Origin: UBA5536 sp964592595 | GTDB lineage: Bacteria > Bacteroidota > Bacteroidia > Bacteroidales > F082 | DNA length: 64,000 nt | Reading direction: 5' to 3' | Assembly: GCA_964592595.1 (NCBI GenBank) | Contig: CAZQFH010000015.1 | Span: 1 to 64,000 of the forward strand | Part shown: in pieces, positions 55,509 to 64,000 of the stretch | How positions within the stretch are numbered: the stretch's first letter is position 1 | How the letters are laid out: each line of letters starts with the position of its first letter | Position numbers and translations under genes: made by a program | Notes under the pieces: generated by a model | Told to the model about the DNA's origin: nothing | Databases searched by the model: none | What the model saw: only the letters and a program-made list of their open reading frames with translations

Positions 55509-56243
55509 ATGAAGGCGCGGGTAAAAAAGATATTGCAGCAGCTGTTGGGCTTCGACCGTTATTTGTATTTGTTTTCACTTTTTATCATTAACACCCTGAA
55601 GTGGAACAAAAAAGAAGGTGACTTTATTCACTTTTTGAAATTGATACCTGAAAAAGGACGTATCCTGGATATTGGCGCCAACATTGGCATCATGTCTGTT
55701 TGGCTTGGACGGAATCGACCACAGGCCGAAATCATTGCTTTTGAACCTATACCACATAATATCAAAGCCTTAAAAAAGGTTTTGGGTCACTACAAATTGA
55801 AAAATGTGCAAGTGATAGAAAAAGCGCTTGGCAATAATAATGGAGAAGTTGAAATGGTGATGCCGGTATTGGATGAAGTAAAAATGCAGGGGCTTAGCCA
55901 TGTAATTCATGAATCGATCACTGATTTTAATCAAGGTCGCACTTACAAAACTCCTATCACCAGATTAGATGACTGCGATGTGCTACAAAATGGCGGTGCT
56001 GCAGTTGTTGCCATTAAACTGGATGTGGAAAATTTTGAATATTTTGTCCTTGAAGGAGGGCGCAAAACCATCAGCAAATACCGGCCAATCATTTACACCG
56101 AGCTTTGGGAAAATGATAACCGCGAAAAGTGCTTTGGTTTGATGAAAGATCTTTTTTATAAAGTGAAAGTGTTTCAAAAAAACTCACTTGTTGATTTTGA
56201 TCCTGCCTTGCATAAAACACAAAACTTCTTTTTTGTACCTTAG
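55509..56243 (+). CDS. FkbM-family methyltransferase
   Basis: A 244-residue SAM-dependent methyltransferase. Motif I is GRILDIGANIGIMSVWLGR (about 50-68), followed by IIAFEPIPHNIKALKKVL and VAIKLDVENFEYFVLEGG, the FkbM hallmark block. FkbM enzymes O-methylate sugars or polyketides. Next to flippase, Wzz and polymerase genes, it most likely methylates a sugar of surface polysaccharide. It is the first gene of the plus-strand polysaccharide run; the flippase follows after 24 bases. Confidence 0.88.
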   Translation: MKARVKKILQQLLGFDRYLYLFSLFIINTLKWNKKEGDFIHFLKLIPEKGRILDIGANIGIMSVWLGRNRPQAEIIAFEPIPHNIKALKKVLGHYKLKNVQVIEKALGNNNGEVEMVMPVLDEVKMQGLSHVIHESITDFNQGRTYKTPITRLDDCDVLQNGGAAVVAIKLDVENFEYFVLEGGRKTISKYRPIIYTELWENDNREKCFGLMKDLFYKVKVFQKNSLVDFDPALHKTQNFFFVP

Positions 56244-56267
56244 CCCGTTAAAGCGGATGATCAACTG

Positions 56268-57779
56268 ATGCAAAACCGATTTATTAAAAACCTGGCCCTG
56301 TTGCTTTTCCTGAATCTGCTGATCAAGCCATTCTGGATACTTGGTGTGGACAGGGCTGTTCAAAACACGGTTGGTGATGCCGCTTATGGTTTTTATTTCT
56401 CATTATTCAATTTTTCGTCCCTTTTCTACATCCTGCTCGATCTGGGAATTACTAATTTCAATAACAGAAATATTGCCCAAAATAATCAGCTGCTTAACAA
56501 ACATCTGGCTGGTATTTCGGTTTTAAAAATTTTGCTCGCAGTGGCTTATGGGCTGCTGATTTATTTAATCGGATATATCATCGGCTATGACAGCCACCAA
56601 CTGAAGCTGCTGGCATGGGTGGGGTTGAATCAGGTTTTGCTATCGTTTGTGCTTTATCTCCGATCCAATATTTCTGGATTACTCCTTTTTAAAACAGATA
56701 GTCTTTTATCAGTTTTCGACCGCTTACTGATGATTGTGATTGGTAGCTTTTTGCTTTGGTCGGGTATGTTTGCCGGTCAATTTAAAATTGAATGGTATGT
56801 ATATGCTCAAACTGTCGCCTACATAGCAACTGTTTTGCTGGCTGCAATCATCGTATTAAAGTATTCCGGAAAAATCAAGCTGAGCTTCAACCTGCCTTTT
56901 TCGTTGATGATCCTCAAAAAAAGCATCCCATTCGCCTTATTGGTGTTGTTGATGAGTTTCTATAACCGCCTGGAGCCAGTACTTTTAGAGCGCCTGCTCG
57001 AAGGCATTGAAGGCAAGTTGCAAACCGGCATTTACAGCAGGGCCTTCCGTTTACTTGATGCAGGTAATAATATCTCATTGCTTTTTTCGGTATTACTACT
57101 GCCAATGTTTGCTGCATTAATCAAGAAAAAGCAGGCAGTTAATTCGCTGGTTAAACTCTCATTTAGTATCATCATCAGCATGTCGGGCATTGCGGCCATT
57201 CTCTCCTATTTTTATAGCGAAGAAATTATGCAGTTACTTTATGGTCAGCAATTTGGCGAAAGCCTAAAAGATTTCCAATGGCGCATTGACCAATCGGCAA
57301 TGGTTTTTCAACTCCTGATGGGTAGTTTTGTTGCGGTATCAGTTACCTATATCTTCGGGACCTTACTCACTGCAAACGGAAATTTAAAACTTCTTAATAT
57401 CATTGCCGCCGGCGGAGTTGCTATCAATGTTACGATTAACCTGATTCTGATTCCTATCTGGCATGCCTATGGAGCTGCGTGGGCCAGTTTGAGTGTTCAG
57501 GTTTTTACAGCAGTTTTGCAACTCATACTTGCAACACATATCTTTAAGTTAAATTTTGGAAAAGGATTCTGGCTCAGATTAACCATCTTTTTTCTACTAA
57601 CAGGAAGTGCGGGATTCTTTAGTGAGCAGCTTCCATTTCATTGGCTGATAAATATGTTGTTGGCTGCTGTTTTCGGAGTAATACTGGCCTTTTTAAGCGG
57701 ACTTCTTCAGCTTAAAGCGCTTTTTAATATGGTGATTCCGGCAAAAGGCAAAAACAAAAGCATGTCAAAAGAAAAATAA
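56268..57779 (+). CDS. Polysaccharide flippase (Wzx/MOP family)
   Basis: A 503-residue inner-membrane protein with about fourteen helices. The N-terminus NLALLLFLNLLIKPFWILGVDRAVQNTVGDAAYGFYFSLFNFSSLFYILLDLGITNFNNR is typical of Wzx-like oligosaccharide-lipid flippases. It should move undecaprenyl-linked repeat units to the periplasmic face for polymerisation. It lies between the FkbM methyltransferase and the first Wzz-like gene. The last residues are basic (KAKGKNKSMSKEK). Confidence 0.9.
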   Translation: MQNRFIKNLALLLFLNLLIKPFWILGVDRAVQNTVGDAAYGFYFSLFNFSSLFYILLDLGITNFNNRNIAQNNQLLNKHLAGISVLKILLAVAYGLLIYLIGYIIGYDSHQLKLLAWVGLNQVLLSFVLYLRSNISGLLLFKTDSLLSVFDRLLMIVIGSFLLWSGMFAGQFKIEWYVYAQTVAYIATVLLAAIIVLKYSGKIKLSFNLPFSLMILKKSIPFALLVLLMSFYNRLEPVLLERLLEGIEGKLQTGIYSRAFRLLDAGNNISLLFSVLLLPMFAALIKKKQAVNSLVKLSFSIIISMSGIAAILSYFYSEEIMQLLYGQQFGESLKDFQWRIDQSAMVFQLLMGSFVAVSVTYIFGTLLTANGNLKLLNIIAAGGVAINVTINLILIPIWHAYGAAWASLSVQVFTAVLQLILATHIFKLNFGKGFWLRLTIFFLLTGSAGFFSEQLPFHWLINMLLAAVFGVILAFLSGLLQLKALFNMVIPAKGKNKSMSKEK

Positions 57780-57783
57780 ACCC

Positions 57784-57813
57784 TTGCCATAAACTGTAAA
57801 ATTTCTACTTTTG
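57784..57813 (+). promoter_or_regulatory. Candidate promoter of the first Wzz-like gene
   Basis: TTG at 57784-57786 and TACTTTTG at 57806-57813 are 19 bases apart, a good -33/-7 pair, giving a leader of about 20 bases before ATG 57841. Its presence suggests the Wzz-polymerase genes can be transcribed apart from the flippase gene. Confidence 0.5.
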
Positions 57814-57840
57814 ACGACCTTTTCAAAATAGTGAAAACCT

Positions 57841-58923
57841 ATGCATGAACCGATGAAGGGTGACCTTAACTCATTCAGCCTGCTAAATTTGGTAGTCCAC
57901 AACCGAAAATCCATTGGTATTATCCTGGCTGCAACGGCATTGCTTAGTTTTATCTTCACCACTCCTACTTTTATAAAACCACTTTTTAAGTCGGTTACGA
58001 TTCTATATCCTACATCTACCAATTCTATCTCAAAGATATTATTGAGTACGAATTTCCAAACCAGTAAGGATTTGTTAGAGTTTGGTGAAGATGAACAAAC
58101 AGAACAAATGCTTCAGGTATTGAATTCGAATAAGATACGGGATAAAATCATTGAAAAATATGACCTGATGAATCACTACGGTATTAAGCCCGGCGAAAAA
58201 TACCGCAACACTAAACTCTACGAAACCTATGAAAGCAGAATTAAATTTCGCCGCACGGAATATACAGCAGTAAAAATCACTGTTTTGGACGAAAGCCCTG
58301 CCATTGCTGCCAATATCGCCAATGATATAGCGGAGTTGTTCGACTCAACCATGAATGCTATGCGCAAAGAAGTATCCCGAAAAGCATTTAAAATAGTTGA
58401 AGCCGAATTTTTTCAGCTTAGAAATGAGGTGCAACAAATGGAAGATTCATTGAACAGCCTCCGCCGCCTGGGCATTCACGATTACGAAAGTCAGGCTGAG
58501 ATGATCAATCAACAGCTTGCTATCGAGCTTGCACGAGGCAATCGCACCGGAATCAAAGCGCTGGAAGAAAAACTGGAAATCTTGGCTCAATATGGAGGTT
58601 ATTATGTTTCCATCCGTGATATGCTGGAATTTGAGCGCAAACAATTATCACAAATCAAGGCCAAGTATGAGGAAGCAAAGGTGGACGCCACACAAAATCT
58701 TCCTCATAAATTCGTTGTAACATCAGCCTATGAAGCCGAAAGAAAATCTTATCCAATCCGCTGGCTCATCATGTTGATTACACTTACAAGCACTTTCATG
58801 CTGGTACTGCTGATACTTGCAGTTATTCAGCGTAATACGGTGAAGCTGCCTCAAAAAAAAAACATAAACGGAATCACCAAGTCTTCATCCGTAAAAACGT
58901 CAGGGCATTTCGAGAAGGTTTAA
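57841..58923 (+). CDS. Wzz-type chain-length determinant, first of two
   Basis: A 360-residue inner-membrane polysaccharide co-polymerase. Two helices (about 26-46 and 302-323) flank a periplasmic domain rich in coiled coil. The second is preceded by the PxxP-like AYEAERKSYPIRW. Family blocks are FGEDEQTEQMLQVLNSNKIRDKIIEKYDLMNHYGI and ITVLDESPAIAANIANDIAELFDSTM. No cytoplasmic kinase domain follows, only a basic tail, so it is a Wzz rather than a Wzc protein. It regulates modal chain length. It is paralogous to the next gene and has about 19 extra residues at 60-80. Confidence 0.86.
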   Translation: MHEPMKGDLNSFSLLNLVVHNRKSIGIILAATALLSFIFTTPTFIKPLFKSVTILYPTSTNSISKILLSTNFQTSKDLLEFGEDEQTEQMLQVLNSNKIRDKIIEKYDLMNHYGIKPGEKYRNTKLYETYESRIKFRRTEYTAVKITVLDESPAIAANIANDIAELFDSTMNAMRKEVSRKAFKIVEAEFFQLRNEVQQMEDSLNSLRRLGIHDYESQAEMINQQLAIELARGNRTGIKALEEKLEILAQYGGYYVSIRDMLEFERKQLSQIKAKYEEAKVDATQNLPHKFVVTSAYEAERKSYPIRWLIMLITLTSTFMLVLLILAVIQRNTVKLPQKKNINGITKSSSVKTSGHFEKV

Positions 58924-58952
58924 GATCTAAGAACAAGCAATATAACATCAAG

Positions 58953-59924
58953 ATGAATAACTACTTTAATAACACATCACTGGTTCGGCTCCTGTTAAAA
59001 TGGAAATACCACCTGGCCGTGATTTTTTTGGTGGCCGTTGTTTTGGGAGCAATCTTTAGCGGATCAGCTTTCATCACCCCACTCTACAAATCAGAAGCTA
59101 TTGCTTATCCGGCCAATATCAATGCCTATAGCGATGAAAGCGAAACAGAGCAAATGCTGCAAATTATCCAGTCGCAGGATATCGTTGACTCTGTCATCAA
59201 TAAGTTTAACCTGATGGAGCACTATGAAATCGATCCTGAATATCCTTATTGGCATTCGGTTTTATTACAGGAATACCACGACAGGGTTAAAATCAGCAAA
59301 ACCATGTATGAAGCTATTTCAATCACTGTGATGGATAAAGACCCACAGATTGCATCAGACATTGCAGAAGCGATATTACATTTTTATGACTTAAAAACAG
59401 CACAACTGCATAAAGGAAAGCGTTTTGAAGTGATTCAAATGTACGACAGACAACTCAAAGCCAAAAGATCTCTGATCGATTCTTTAAAACATCAATTAGA
59501 AGATTTGGGAACCACCTATGGTTTGATTGATTATAGCGTTCAATCGCAGGAAATCATGCGTGGTTATTTAAAAACATTTGACGGAAGCGATGCCAGAGCT
59601 GTGAATAATACTGCAGTGAAAGAACTCAAAGAAAACATCCAAAAGCTTGGCGGAGAGTTGTTAACAACCGTTGAGATGTTACAGCATGAATCGCGCACCT
59701 ATGTAGATATCAAAGTGGATTACGAACAAGAATTACGTTTCTATAATTCAAACCTTACCTATTCAAACGTAATCTCTAAACCTTATCCATCTGATAAAAA
59801 AGCCTATCCGGTTCGCTGGATTATTGTTGCGCTGGCAGCGGTTGGAGGTTTGCTGATAGCAATCCTTGTTATCTTTGCCCTCGAAAACAAAAAGAAACTT
59901 ACTGACTATACTTCAGCAGCCTAA
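58953..59924 (+). CDS. Wzz-type chain-length determinant, second of two
   Basis: A 323-residue paralogue of the preceding protein with the same layout: helix about 18-38, coiled-coil periplasmic domain, PVRW segment and second helix about 290-312. Shared blocks are ESETEQMLQIIQSQDIVDSVINKFNLMEHYEI and ITVMDKDPQIASDIAEAILHFYDL. No kinase domain. It begins 29 bases after its paralogue and ends 12 bases before the polymerase gene. The pair may form mixed oligomers or set two chain lengths; the sequence does not decide. Confidence 0.86.
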   Translation: MNNYFNNTSLVRLLLKWKYHLAVIFLVAVVLGAIFSGSAFITPLYKSEAIAYPANINAYSDESETEQMLQIIQSQDIVDSVINKFNLMEHYEIDPEYPYWHSVLLQEYHDRVKISKTMYEAISITVMDKDPQIASDIAEAILHFYDLKTAQLHKGKRFEVIQMYDRQLKAKRSLIDSLKHQLEDLGTTYGLIDYSVQSQEIMRGYLKTFDGSDARAVNNTAVKELKENIQKLGGELLTTVEMLQHESRTYVDIKVDYEQELRFYNSNLTYSNVISKPYPSDKKAYPVRWIIVALAAVGGLLIAILVIFALENKKKLTDYTSAA

Positions 59925-59936
59925 TATCTGCCACTT

Positions 59937-61397
59937 GTGACAGAACGCATAAAAATAGCATGGTTATACCTTATTGCAGCAGCATTTGTTGCACTAAACC
60001 TCTATTTGGTAGTACAAAAGGATTTTTATCTTGCCTTTAGCCTCCCTATAGTTTTGGGCGTATTGATGCTTTACATCTTTTCGCTCGACAAGGTTTTGTT
60101 GCTTATTGCGCTGTTAACGCCACTTTCGGTAAATATTGAAGATATGGATGCCGGTTTGGCGGTTTCATTGCCCGTTGAGCCTATGCTTTTTGGCATTTTA
60201 GTGCTCTTTACGGCTAAGTTTCTTTACGAGCGTAATTACGACATGCGGATCGCCCGCCACCCTATCGCCATTGCAATCTATCTGATGTTCGGATGGATGA
60301 TTGTTACTGCTTTTACCAGTGAAATTCCATTGGTTTCGGTAAAATACATTATTTCCAGACTTTGGTTTATCATCCCTTCATTTTTTGTAGCTGCACTCAT
60401 TTTTAAAAACCTAAAAAACATCCATTGGTATATCTGGCTTTACACATTTAGCCTGCTCATCGTAATTGGATATACCATTTTGAATCATGCCAGTTATGGT
60501 TTTAGTGATGATTCGGCTCATTGGGTGATGTCGCCATTTTATAATGACCATACGGCTTATGGAGCGGCGCTGGCCATTTATTTTATTTTCATTACAGGTT
60601 ACGCTTTCTACCCTGGTTTGAATAAATGGACTCGTTTTTGGGTGATAACGGTTGCTGTGATGCTTGCTGTCGGAACTGTGTTATCGCTGAGCAGAGCTGC
60701 ATGGATTAGCATTGCCGCAGCCCTCGCCGTTTTGATTGCTGTGCTGTTACATATTAAATTCCGCTGGATTTTAGCTGCCTTTATTTCCATATTGGTTATC
60801 CTTTTCTCTTTTCAGCATCAGATTATCGATGCCCTTGAAAAGAACAAGCAAGATTCTTCAAACAATTTTGTTGAGCATGTGCGATCAATCTCCAACATCT
60901 CATCCGATGCCTCCAACCTGGAGCGTATAAACCGCTGGCAGGCTGCCATTCGCTTATTCAATGAAAGACCCTTCTTTGGCTGGGGTCCCGGTACTTATCA
61001 GTTCGTTTACGCTCCATTTCAACGATCGAAAGAGAAAACCATTATCAGCACCAATGCCGGAGATGGTGGAAATGCACACAGCGAATATATCGGCCCGCTG
61101 TCGGAAATGGGTGTAATTGGTATGTTGCTGGTTTTTCTGCTTGTTGGTATTATGGTTTACAGGGGATTAAACACCTATAAAAAAGCCCGTAACAAAGAAT
61201 CGCGCATCCTAACACTTGCCACAACACTGGCATTAATCAGTTATTTTGTTCATGGCTTGCTCAACAACTTTTTGGATACTGATAAGCTATCTGTTCCGGT
61301 TTGGGGCTTGATGGCAATCATCGTTGTAATGGATGTTTATTATGCTGATCGCGATCAAATTGATATTCCTCTTGAAGACGAAAAAACTGAAGAATAA
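59937..61397 (+). CDS. O-antigen polymerase/ligase-family protein
   Basis: A 486-residue inner-membrane protein of the Wzy_C/O-antigen ligase (PF04932) group, with about twelve helices and a large periplasmic loop about 300-385 containing NRWQAAIRLFNERPFFGWGPGTYQFVY and NAHSEYIGPLSEMGVIG, the conserved H-S-E segment. It either polymerises repeat units (Wzy) or ligates chains (WaaL); position after flippase and two Wzz genes favours polymerase, but both remain open. The start is GTG. No glycosyltransferase operon or initiating enzyme follows, so the pathway must be completed elsewhere. Confidence 0.85.
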   Translation: MTERIKIAWLYLIAAAFVALNLYLVVQKDFYLAFSLPIVLGVLMLYIFSLDKVLLLIALLTPLSVNIEDMDAGLAVSLPVEPMLFGILVLFTAKFLYERNYDMRIARHPIAIAIYLMFGWMIVTAFTSEIPLVSVKYIISRLWFIIPSFFVAALIFKNLKNIHWYIWLYTFSLLIVIGYTILNHASYGFSDDSAHWVMSPFYNDHTAYGAALAIYFIFITGYAFYPGLNKWTRFWVITVAVMLAVGTVLSLSRAAWISIAAALAVLIAVLLHIKFRWILAAFISILVILFSFQHQIIDALEKNKQDSSNNFVEHVRSISNISSDASNLERINRWQAAIRLFNERPFFGWGPGTYQFVYAPFQRSKEKTIISTNAGDGGNAHSEYIGPLSEMGVIGMLLVFLLVGIMVYRGLNTYKKARNKESRILTLATTLALISYFVHGLLNNFLDTDKLSVPVWGLMAIIVVMDVYYADRDQIDIPLEDEKTEE

Positions 61398-61449
61398 TTA
61401 TTCAAGCTTTTCTTAAATATTGTTGTAAGGATCACTATATTGCAATAAA

Positions 61450-61553
61450 TATTACCGCGGCGCAGCTGCTAAAAGGATATTACCATGGCTCGTCATAATA
61501 GATTAAAGGTGCGACACCTAAATTTCCATAGCTATTACCTCGGCGCAGCAGCT
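61450..61553. repeat. Short interspersed-repeat-like element
   Basis: Two 21-base direct copies (61450-61470 and 61533-61553) differ at two positions and share CGGCGCAGC; a third partial TATTACC is at 61478-61484. Between them AGGTG-CGA-CACCT makes a compact stem-loop at about 61506-61519. The GC-rich copies contrast with the surrounding AT-rich DNA between the polymerase gene and the lpxD-like gene. I see no reading frame in it. It looks like a noncoding interspersed element, but its presence elsewhere in the genome cannot be seen from here. Confidence 0.4.
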
Positions 61554-61574
61554 TTTATATTTGTAGTAACTCGT

Positions 61575-62504
61575 TTATTTCTTTCCGGCCATAAAATCAG
61601 GCAGTTGCCGTAAGGCAGCCAACTCGCGCCATTTTTTACGTACATCATCAGCCGGTGAGCCAAAATAAGTTTTACCTCCCGGAAGCGATTTATCCACTGC
61701 TGAAGTAGCTAAAATAACTGCTCCTTTTCCAATGACAATATCTTTGTTGATGGCTACTCTACCCCAAATGATTACATCATCTTCGATACGCGTAACGCCA
61801 GCAATAGCAGCATGTGAACCGATCAGGCAGTTCTTGCCGATATAGGTGTCATGCCCTACCTGACAGTGGTTATCCATTTTGGTGCCATCATCAATAATTG
61901 TATCACCTGTAACACCTTTATCAATGCTACATAGCGCACCTATCTCAGCGCGATTGCCTATGATTACACGACCACAGCTCTCAAATTTCTTGTAGCCTTC
62001 GGGTCTGCGCTGAAAGTAATAGGCATCTGCACCCAAAACCGTATTAGAGTGTATGATCACATCATCACCAATAATGGTATGATCATAAACACTTACATTG
62101 GCATGAATCAGGCAGTTCTTACCAATTTTTACCTGGTTGCCAATGAAAGCTCCCGGTTGAATGATCGTTCCTTCTCCAATTTCGGCAGCAGGACTAATCA
62201 GTCCAATGGAAGGCTCAAATGGCCGGTATTTCTGAATAAGCTGAATAAAAGCATCAAAAGGCTTATCGTGAAATATCAGTGCTTTTCCTTCGGGGCAGGT
62301 TACTTTTTTATTGATCAGGATGGTGGTGGCACGCGAATTGAGCGCTTTGTCGTAATATTTCGGATGATCCACAAAAGTGATATCGCCCGGCTCTACCATG
62401 TGGATTTCATTCAGTCCGCTGATCACAAAATCCGGATCACCTTCAAAATCAGCCTGCAACATAGCAGCAAGCTGTTTGAGTGTAAGGGATGGGTTAAATT
62501 TCAT
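61575..62504 (-). CDS. lpxD: UDP-3-O-acylglucosamine N-acyltransferase-like protein (LpxD family)
   Basis: A 309-residue left-handed beta-helix acyltransferase. The N-terminal LpxD domain covers about 1-95 (LTLKQLAAMLQADFEGDPDFVISGLNEI and MVEPGDITFVDHPKYY), then imperfect hexapeptide repeats run about 100-260 (for example IIGNRAEIGALCSIDKG). In lipid A synthesis LpxD adds the second acyl chain to UDP-GlcN. This protein is shorter than the typical 340-residue LpxD and may be the second, efp-linked paralogue that Bacteroidota often carry; its acyl-chain role is then less certain. It lies eight bases after efp. Confidence 0.85.
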   Translation of the reverse strand: MKFNPSLTLKQLAAMLQADFEGDPDFVISGLNEIHMVEPGDITFVDHPKYYDKALNSRATTILINKKVTCPEGKALIFHDKPFDAFIQLIQKYRPFEPSIGLISPAAEIGEGTIIQPGAFIGNQVKIGKNCLIHANVSVYDHTIIGDDVIIHSNTVLGADAYYFQRRPEGYKKFESCGRVIIGNRAEIGALCSIDKGVTGDTIIDDGTKMDNHCQVGHDTYIGKNCLIGSHAAIAGVTRIEDDVIIWGRVAINKDIVIGKGAVILATSAVDKSLPGGKTYFGSPADDVRKKWRELAALRQLPDFMAGKK

Positions 62505-62512
62505 AGGTGCAA

Positions 62513-63079
62513 TTATTCTTTCACACGCTCGGAATAACTGCCATCGCGTGTATCCACTTTGATTTTATCACCGATATTGATAAATAAGGGCACTTTAATC
62601 ACTGCCCCTGTTTCGAGTGTGGCGTCTTTCATGGCATTGGTGGCGGTGTTGCCTTTTTCGCCCGGCTCGGTGTAAGTTACTTCGAGTACAACAGAAGTAG
62701 GCAATTCACAAGTTAACACTGAATCAGATTCTGTGTGATACATCACTTCTACAGCATCCCCCTCCCGAAGAAAATCGGGTGCATTTATCAATTCCTTGGC
62801 AATAGGAATCTGCTCAAAAGTTTCGTTATTCATGAAATGATAATCCTGACCATCGTTATATAGGTACTGCATGGGTCTGCGTTCCACCCGCTGTATGTTA
62901 ATCTTGATGCCAGCAGGAAAAGTGTTGGGCAAAACCTTGCCTGTCTTGAGGTTTCTCAATTTCGTACGCACAAAGGCTGCACCTTTTCCGGGTTTCACAT
63001 GTTGAAATTCAACAATGGAATACAAATCGTTATTAAATTCAATGATCAAACCGTTTCTAAAATCAGAAGTCGAAGCCAT
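62513..63079 (-). CDS. efp: Elongation factor P
   Basis: It relieves ribosome stalling at polyproline. It has 188 residues in three beta-barrel domains. The acceptor loop KPGKGAAFVRTKLRNLKTG carries K32, the site modified in other bacteria, and VERRPMQYLYNDGQDYHFMNNETFEQI marks domain II. No EpmA/EpmB or rhamnosyltransferase gene is in the window, so the state of K32 is unknown. It is first in a pair with the lpxD-like gene. Confidence 0.97.
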   Translation of the reverse strand: MASTSDFRNGLIIEFNNDLYSIVEFQHVKPGKGAAFVRTKLRNLKTGKVLPNTFPAGIKINIQRVERRPMQYLYNDGQDYHFMNNETFEQIPIAKELINAPDFLREGDAVEVMYHTESDSVLTCELPTSVVLEVTYTEPGEKGNTATNAMKDATLETGAVIKVPLFINIGDKIKVDTRDGSYSERVKE

Positions 63080-63106
63080 AAAGTACTGTTTAAGTGATTA
63101 AGTCTG

Positions 63107-63114
63107 CAAATTTA
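63107..63114 (-). promoter_or_regulatory. Candidate efp-lpxD promoter -7 box
   Basis: It reads TAAATTTG on the minus strand, fitting TAnnTTTG, and lies about 30 bases before the efp ATG. Confidence 0.45.
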
Positions 63115-63181
63115 GGAATTCAGCTCGAATTTAACGTGATTTCTTTTGAGAAAGTAAAAATTGCAGAAAAACCAAACGCAA

Positions 63182-64000
63182 TTATTGAATTAAACTCAAA
63201 CCAATAATCTCCTGAACTAAATCTGGGTGAAATGTTTTTTCGAAATCTTTTTCACACAACAATAATCCCCTGTCTAATAATTTGTTAAGTAGTTCACTAA
63301 TTTCTTCAGATGCTTTATTCAATGGAATTTTTGCAGGTGAATCTTTTAATAAAATATGACTCCAAAGAAGGCTGTATTTCAAACGTTGGCGATAATAGAG
63401 CTTGCGAATAGAATCCTGCTGGTTAAGGGGCATTTTCCAGTTGGGATTTACAATGTTTTCCAGCTGTCCGGGTAAAATCCGAAAAAGCTCCAAAAACATT
63501 TTGCCATAAGCCTTTTGATCCATCGAGACCGACAAGGCAGCAGTTGTGAAAGGCTGGCTGTAAAAGGGTGTTGTTGACCAACAAAATGTACGGTTGCGAT
63601 CTTCACCCTCAAAAAGCCACTTCCGTCCCCGTTCACGCAATAAAAAATCCGTGTATGCCAGCTCAGGATTACTGCCATAACTTTCGAGTTGCCCGATCAA
63701 ATAGCTTTTTAGCACATCGGTCTCAAGTCCAGCCCATTTGGCAGCCTGATTCAAACTAATACGATTATATTTTTGCAAAAGAAAGTTCATCAAAGCGGAA
63801 TAAGATTTTATCCTGATGGAAGGTCTCAGGTCGGCCAGCACCTTATCTCCCCCGTCACCTGTGAACATGCTGTATTGATGGGTTTTAAAATATTCCAGAA
63901 AAGGAAGGATAAACGCCATACCGGCATAATTAATTCCCTGTTTAATTTCCATTAACTGCCTTCGTTGTTCCTCAGCAGGATTTTGTAAGGCAATAAACCG
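63182..64000 (-). CDS. Asparagine-synthase-like protein, C-terminal part (partial)
   Basis: The frame is open from its stop at 63182 to the right edge, so at least 272 residues are present and the N-terminus lies beyond the window; an internal ATG at 63952 is not a real start. The sequence FTGDGGDKVLADLRP matches the SGDGGDExF loop of the asparagine synthase ATP-pyrophosphatase domain, and AAKWAGLETDVLKSYL and TTPFYSQPFTTAAL fit the following helical region. Such domains occur in AsnB enzymes and in amidotransferases of surface-polysaccharide or peptide pathways. Without the N-terminal glutaminase half the choice is open. Confidence 0.7.
   Translation of the reverse strand, partial: RFIALQNPAEEQRRQLMEIKQGINYAGMAFILPFLEYFKTHQYSMFTGDGGDKVLADLRPSIRIKSYSALMNFLLQKYNRISLNQAAKWAGLETDVLKSYLIGQLESYGSNPELAYTDFLLRERGRKWLFEGEDRNRTFCWSTTPFYSQPFTTAALSVSMDQKAYGKMFLELFRILPGQLENIVNPNWKMPLNQQDSIRKLYYRQRLKYSLLWSHILLKDSPAKIPLNKASEEISELLNKLLDRGLLLCEKDFEKTFHPDLVQEIIGLSLIQ

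Noticed and set aside
55444..55578. Upstream extension of the glycosyltransferase
   Set aside because: It would overlap the methyltransferase gene and its -7 box, and it lacks family similarity.
61451..61470. Similarity of ATTACCGCGGC to the reverse complement of the 16S rRNA 515-533 region
   Set aside because: Only 11 bases match before a three-base insertion and flanking DNA has no rRNA character; a chance match.
1..64000. tRNA, CRISPR array, insertion sequence or prophage
   Set aside because: No cloverleaf with GGTTCRA-type arm, no regularly spaced repeats, and no transposase or phage genes were seen.

Overview
The window is chromosomal DNA from a member of the Bacteroidota, most likely an uncultured, probably anaerobic Bacteroidales-type lineage. 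The grounds are a SusC/SusD pair, three proteins with type IX secretion (T9SS) C-terminal sorting domains, a porX gene, AT-rich intergenic DNA, weak or absent Shine-Dalgarno sites, and several starts preceded by the Bacteroidota -7 box TAnnTTTG. No rRNA, tRNA, CRISPR array, insertion sequence or prophage was seen. The last gene runs off the right edge.

Layout. 1-10.4 kb: rplA-rplJ-rplL-rpoB-rpoC and a DUF3467 gene, with hairpins between rplL/rpoB and rpoB/rpoC and a strong terminator after rpoC. 10.5-14.1 kb (minus): thiol peroxidase, a haem/iron-type TonB receptor and its small membrane-anchored neighbour. 14.3-23.8 kb (plus): a LacI-family regulator overlapping susC, then susD and two secreted LamG proteins, the second carrying a PNGase F-like domain; facing it at 24.0-27.4 kb is a gingipain-like C25 protease. 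27.6-33.4 kb: an unknown helical protein, a metal permease with a fused HMA domain, a DUF3298 protein and a Na/Pi cotransporter. 33.4-39.8 kb (minus): porX-tsaE-ald-aroB-aroA and a CCG-domain Fe-S protein. 39.9-47.1 kb: an HD hydrolase, an aldehyde ferredoxin oxidoreductase with an exported-type four-cluster ferredoxin, a K+ channel, Bcp and a TIGR01777 epimerase. 47.3-55.4 kb: a MATE transporter, a large DUF3352-like protein, rnhB, a DUF6427-like membrane protein, purD and a glycosyltransferase. 55.5-61.4 kb: FkbM methyltransferase, flippase, two Wzz-like proteins and an O-antigen polymerase/ligase. 61.6-64 kb (minus): lpxD-like gene, efp and a partial asparagine-synthase-like gene.

The most interesting region is 14.3-27.4 kb. 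It combines a LacI regulator with an operator-like palindrome on its own promoter, a SusCD importer, a PNGase F-like amidase fused to LamG and a T9SS domain, a LamG paralogue, and a secreted cysteine protease. I read it as a candidate locus for scavenging N-glycosylated protein: the protease would open the substrate, the amidase would release N-glycans, and SusCD would import a product. No glycoside hydrolase is present, and the PNGase-like domain appears to carry Gln where one of the three PNGase F acidic active-site residues is expected. PorX, a T9SS regulator, is encoded 11 kb away.

Start codons were moved downstream of the longest frame where an ATG fitted better (LacI, unknown helical protein, permease, C25 protease, CCG protein, HD protein, glycosyltransferase). 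Functions come from motif recognition by eye; no database search was run.
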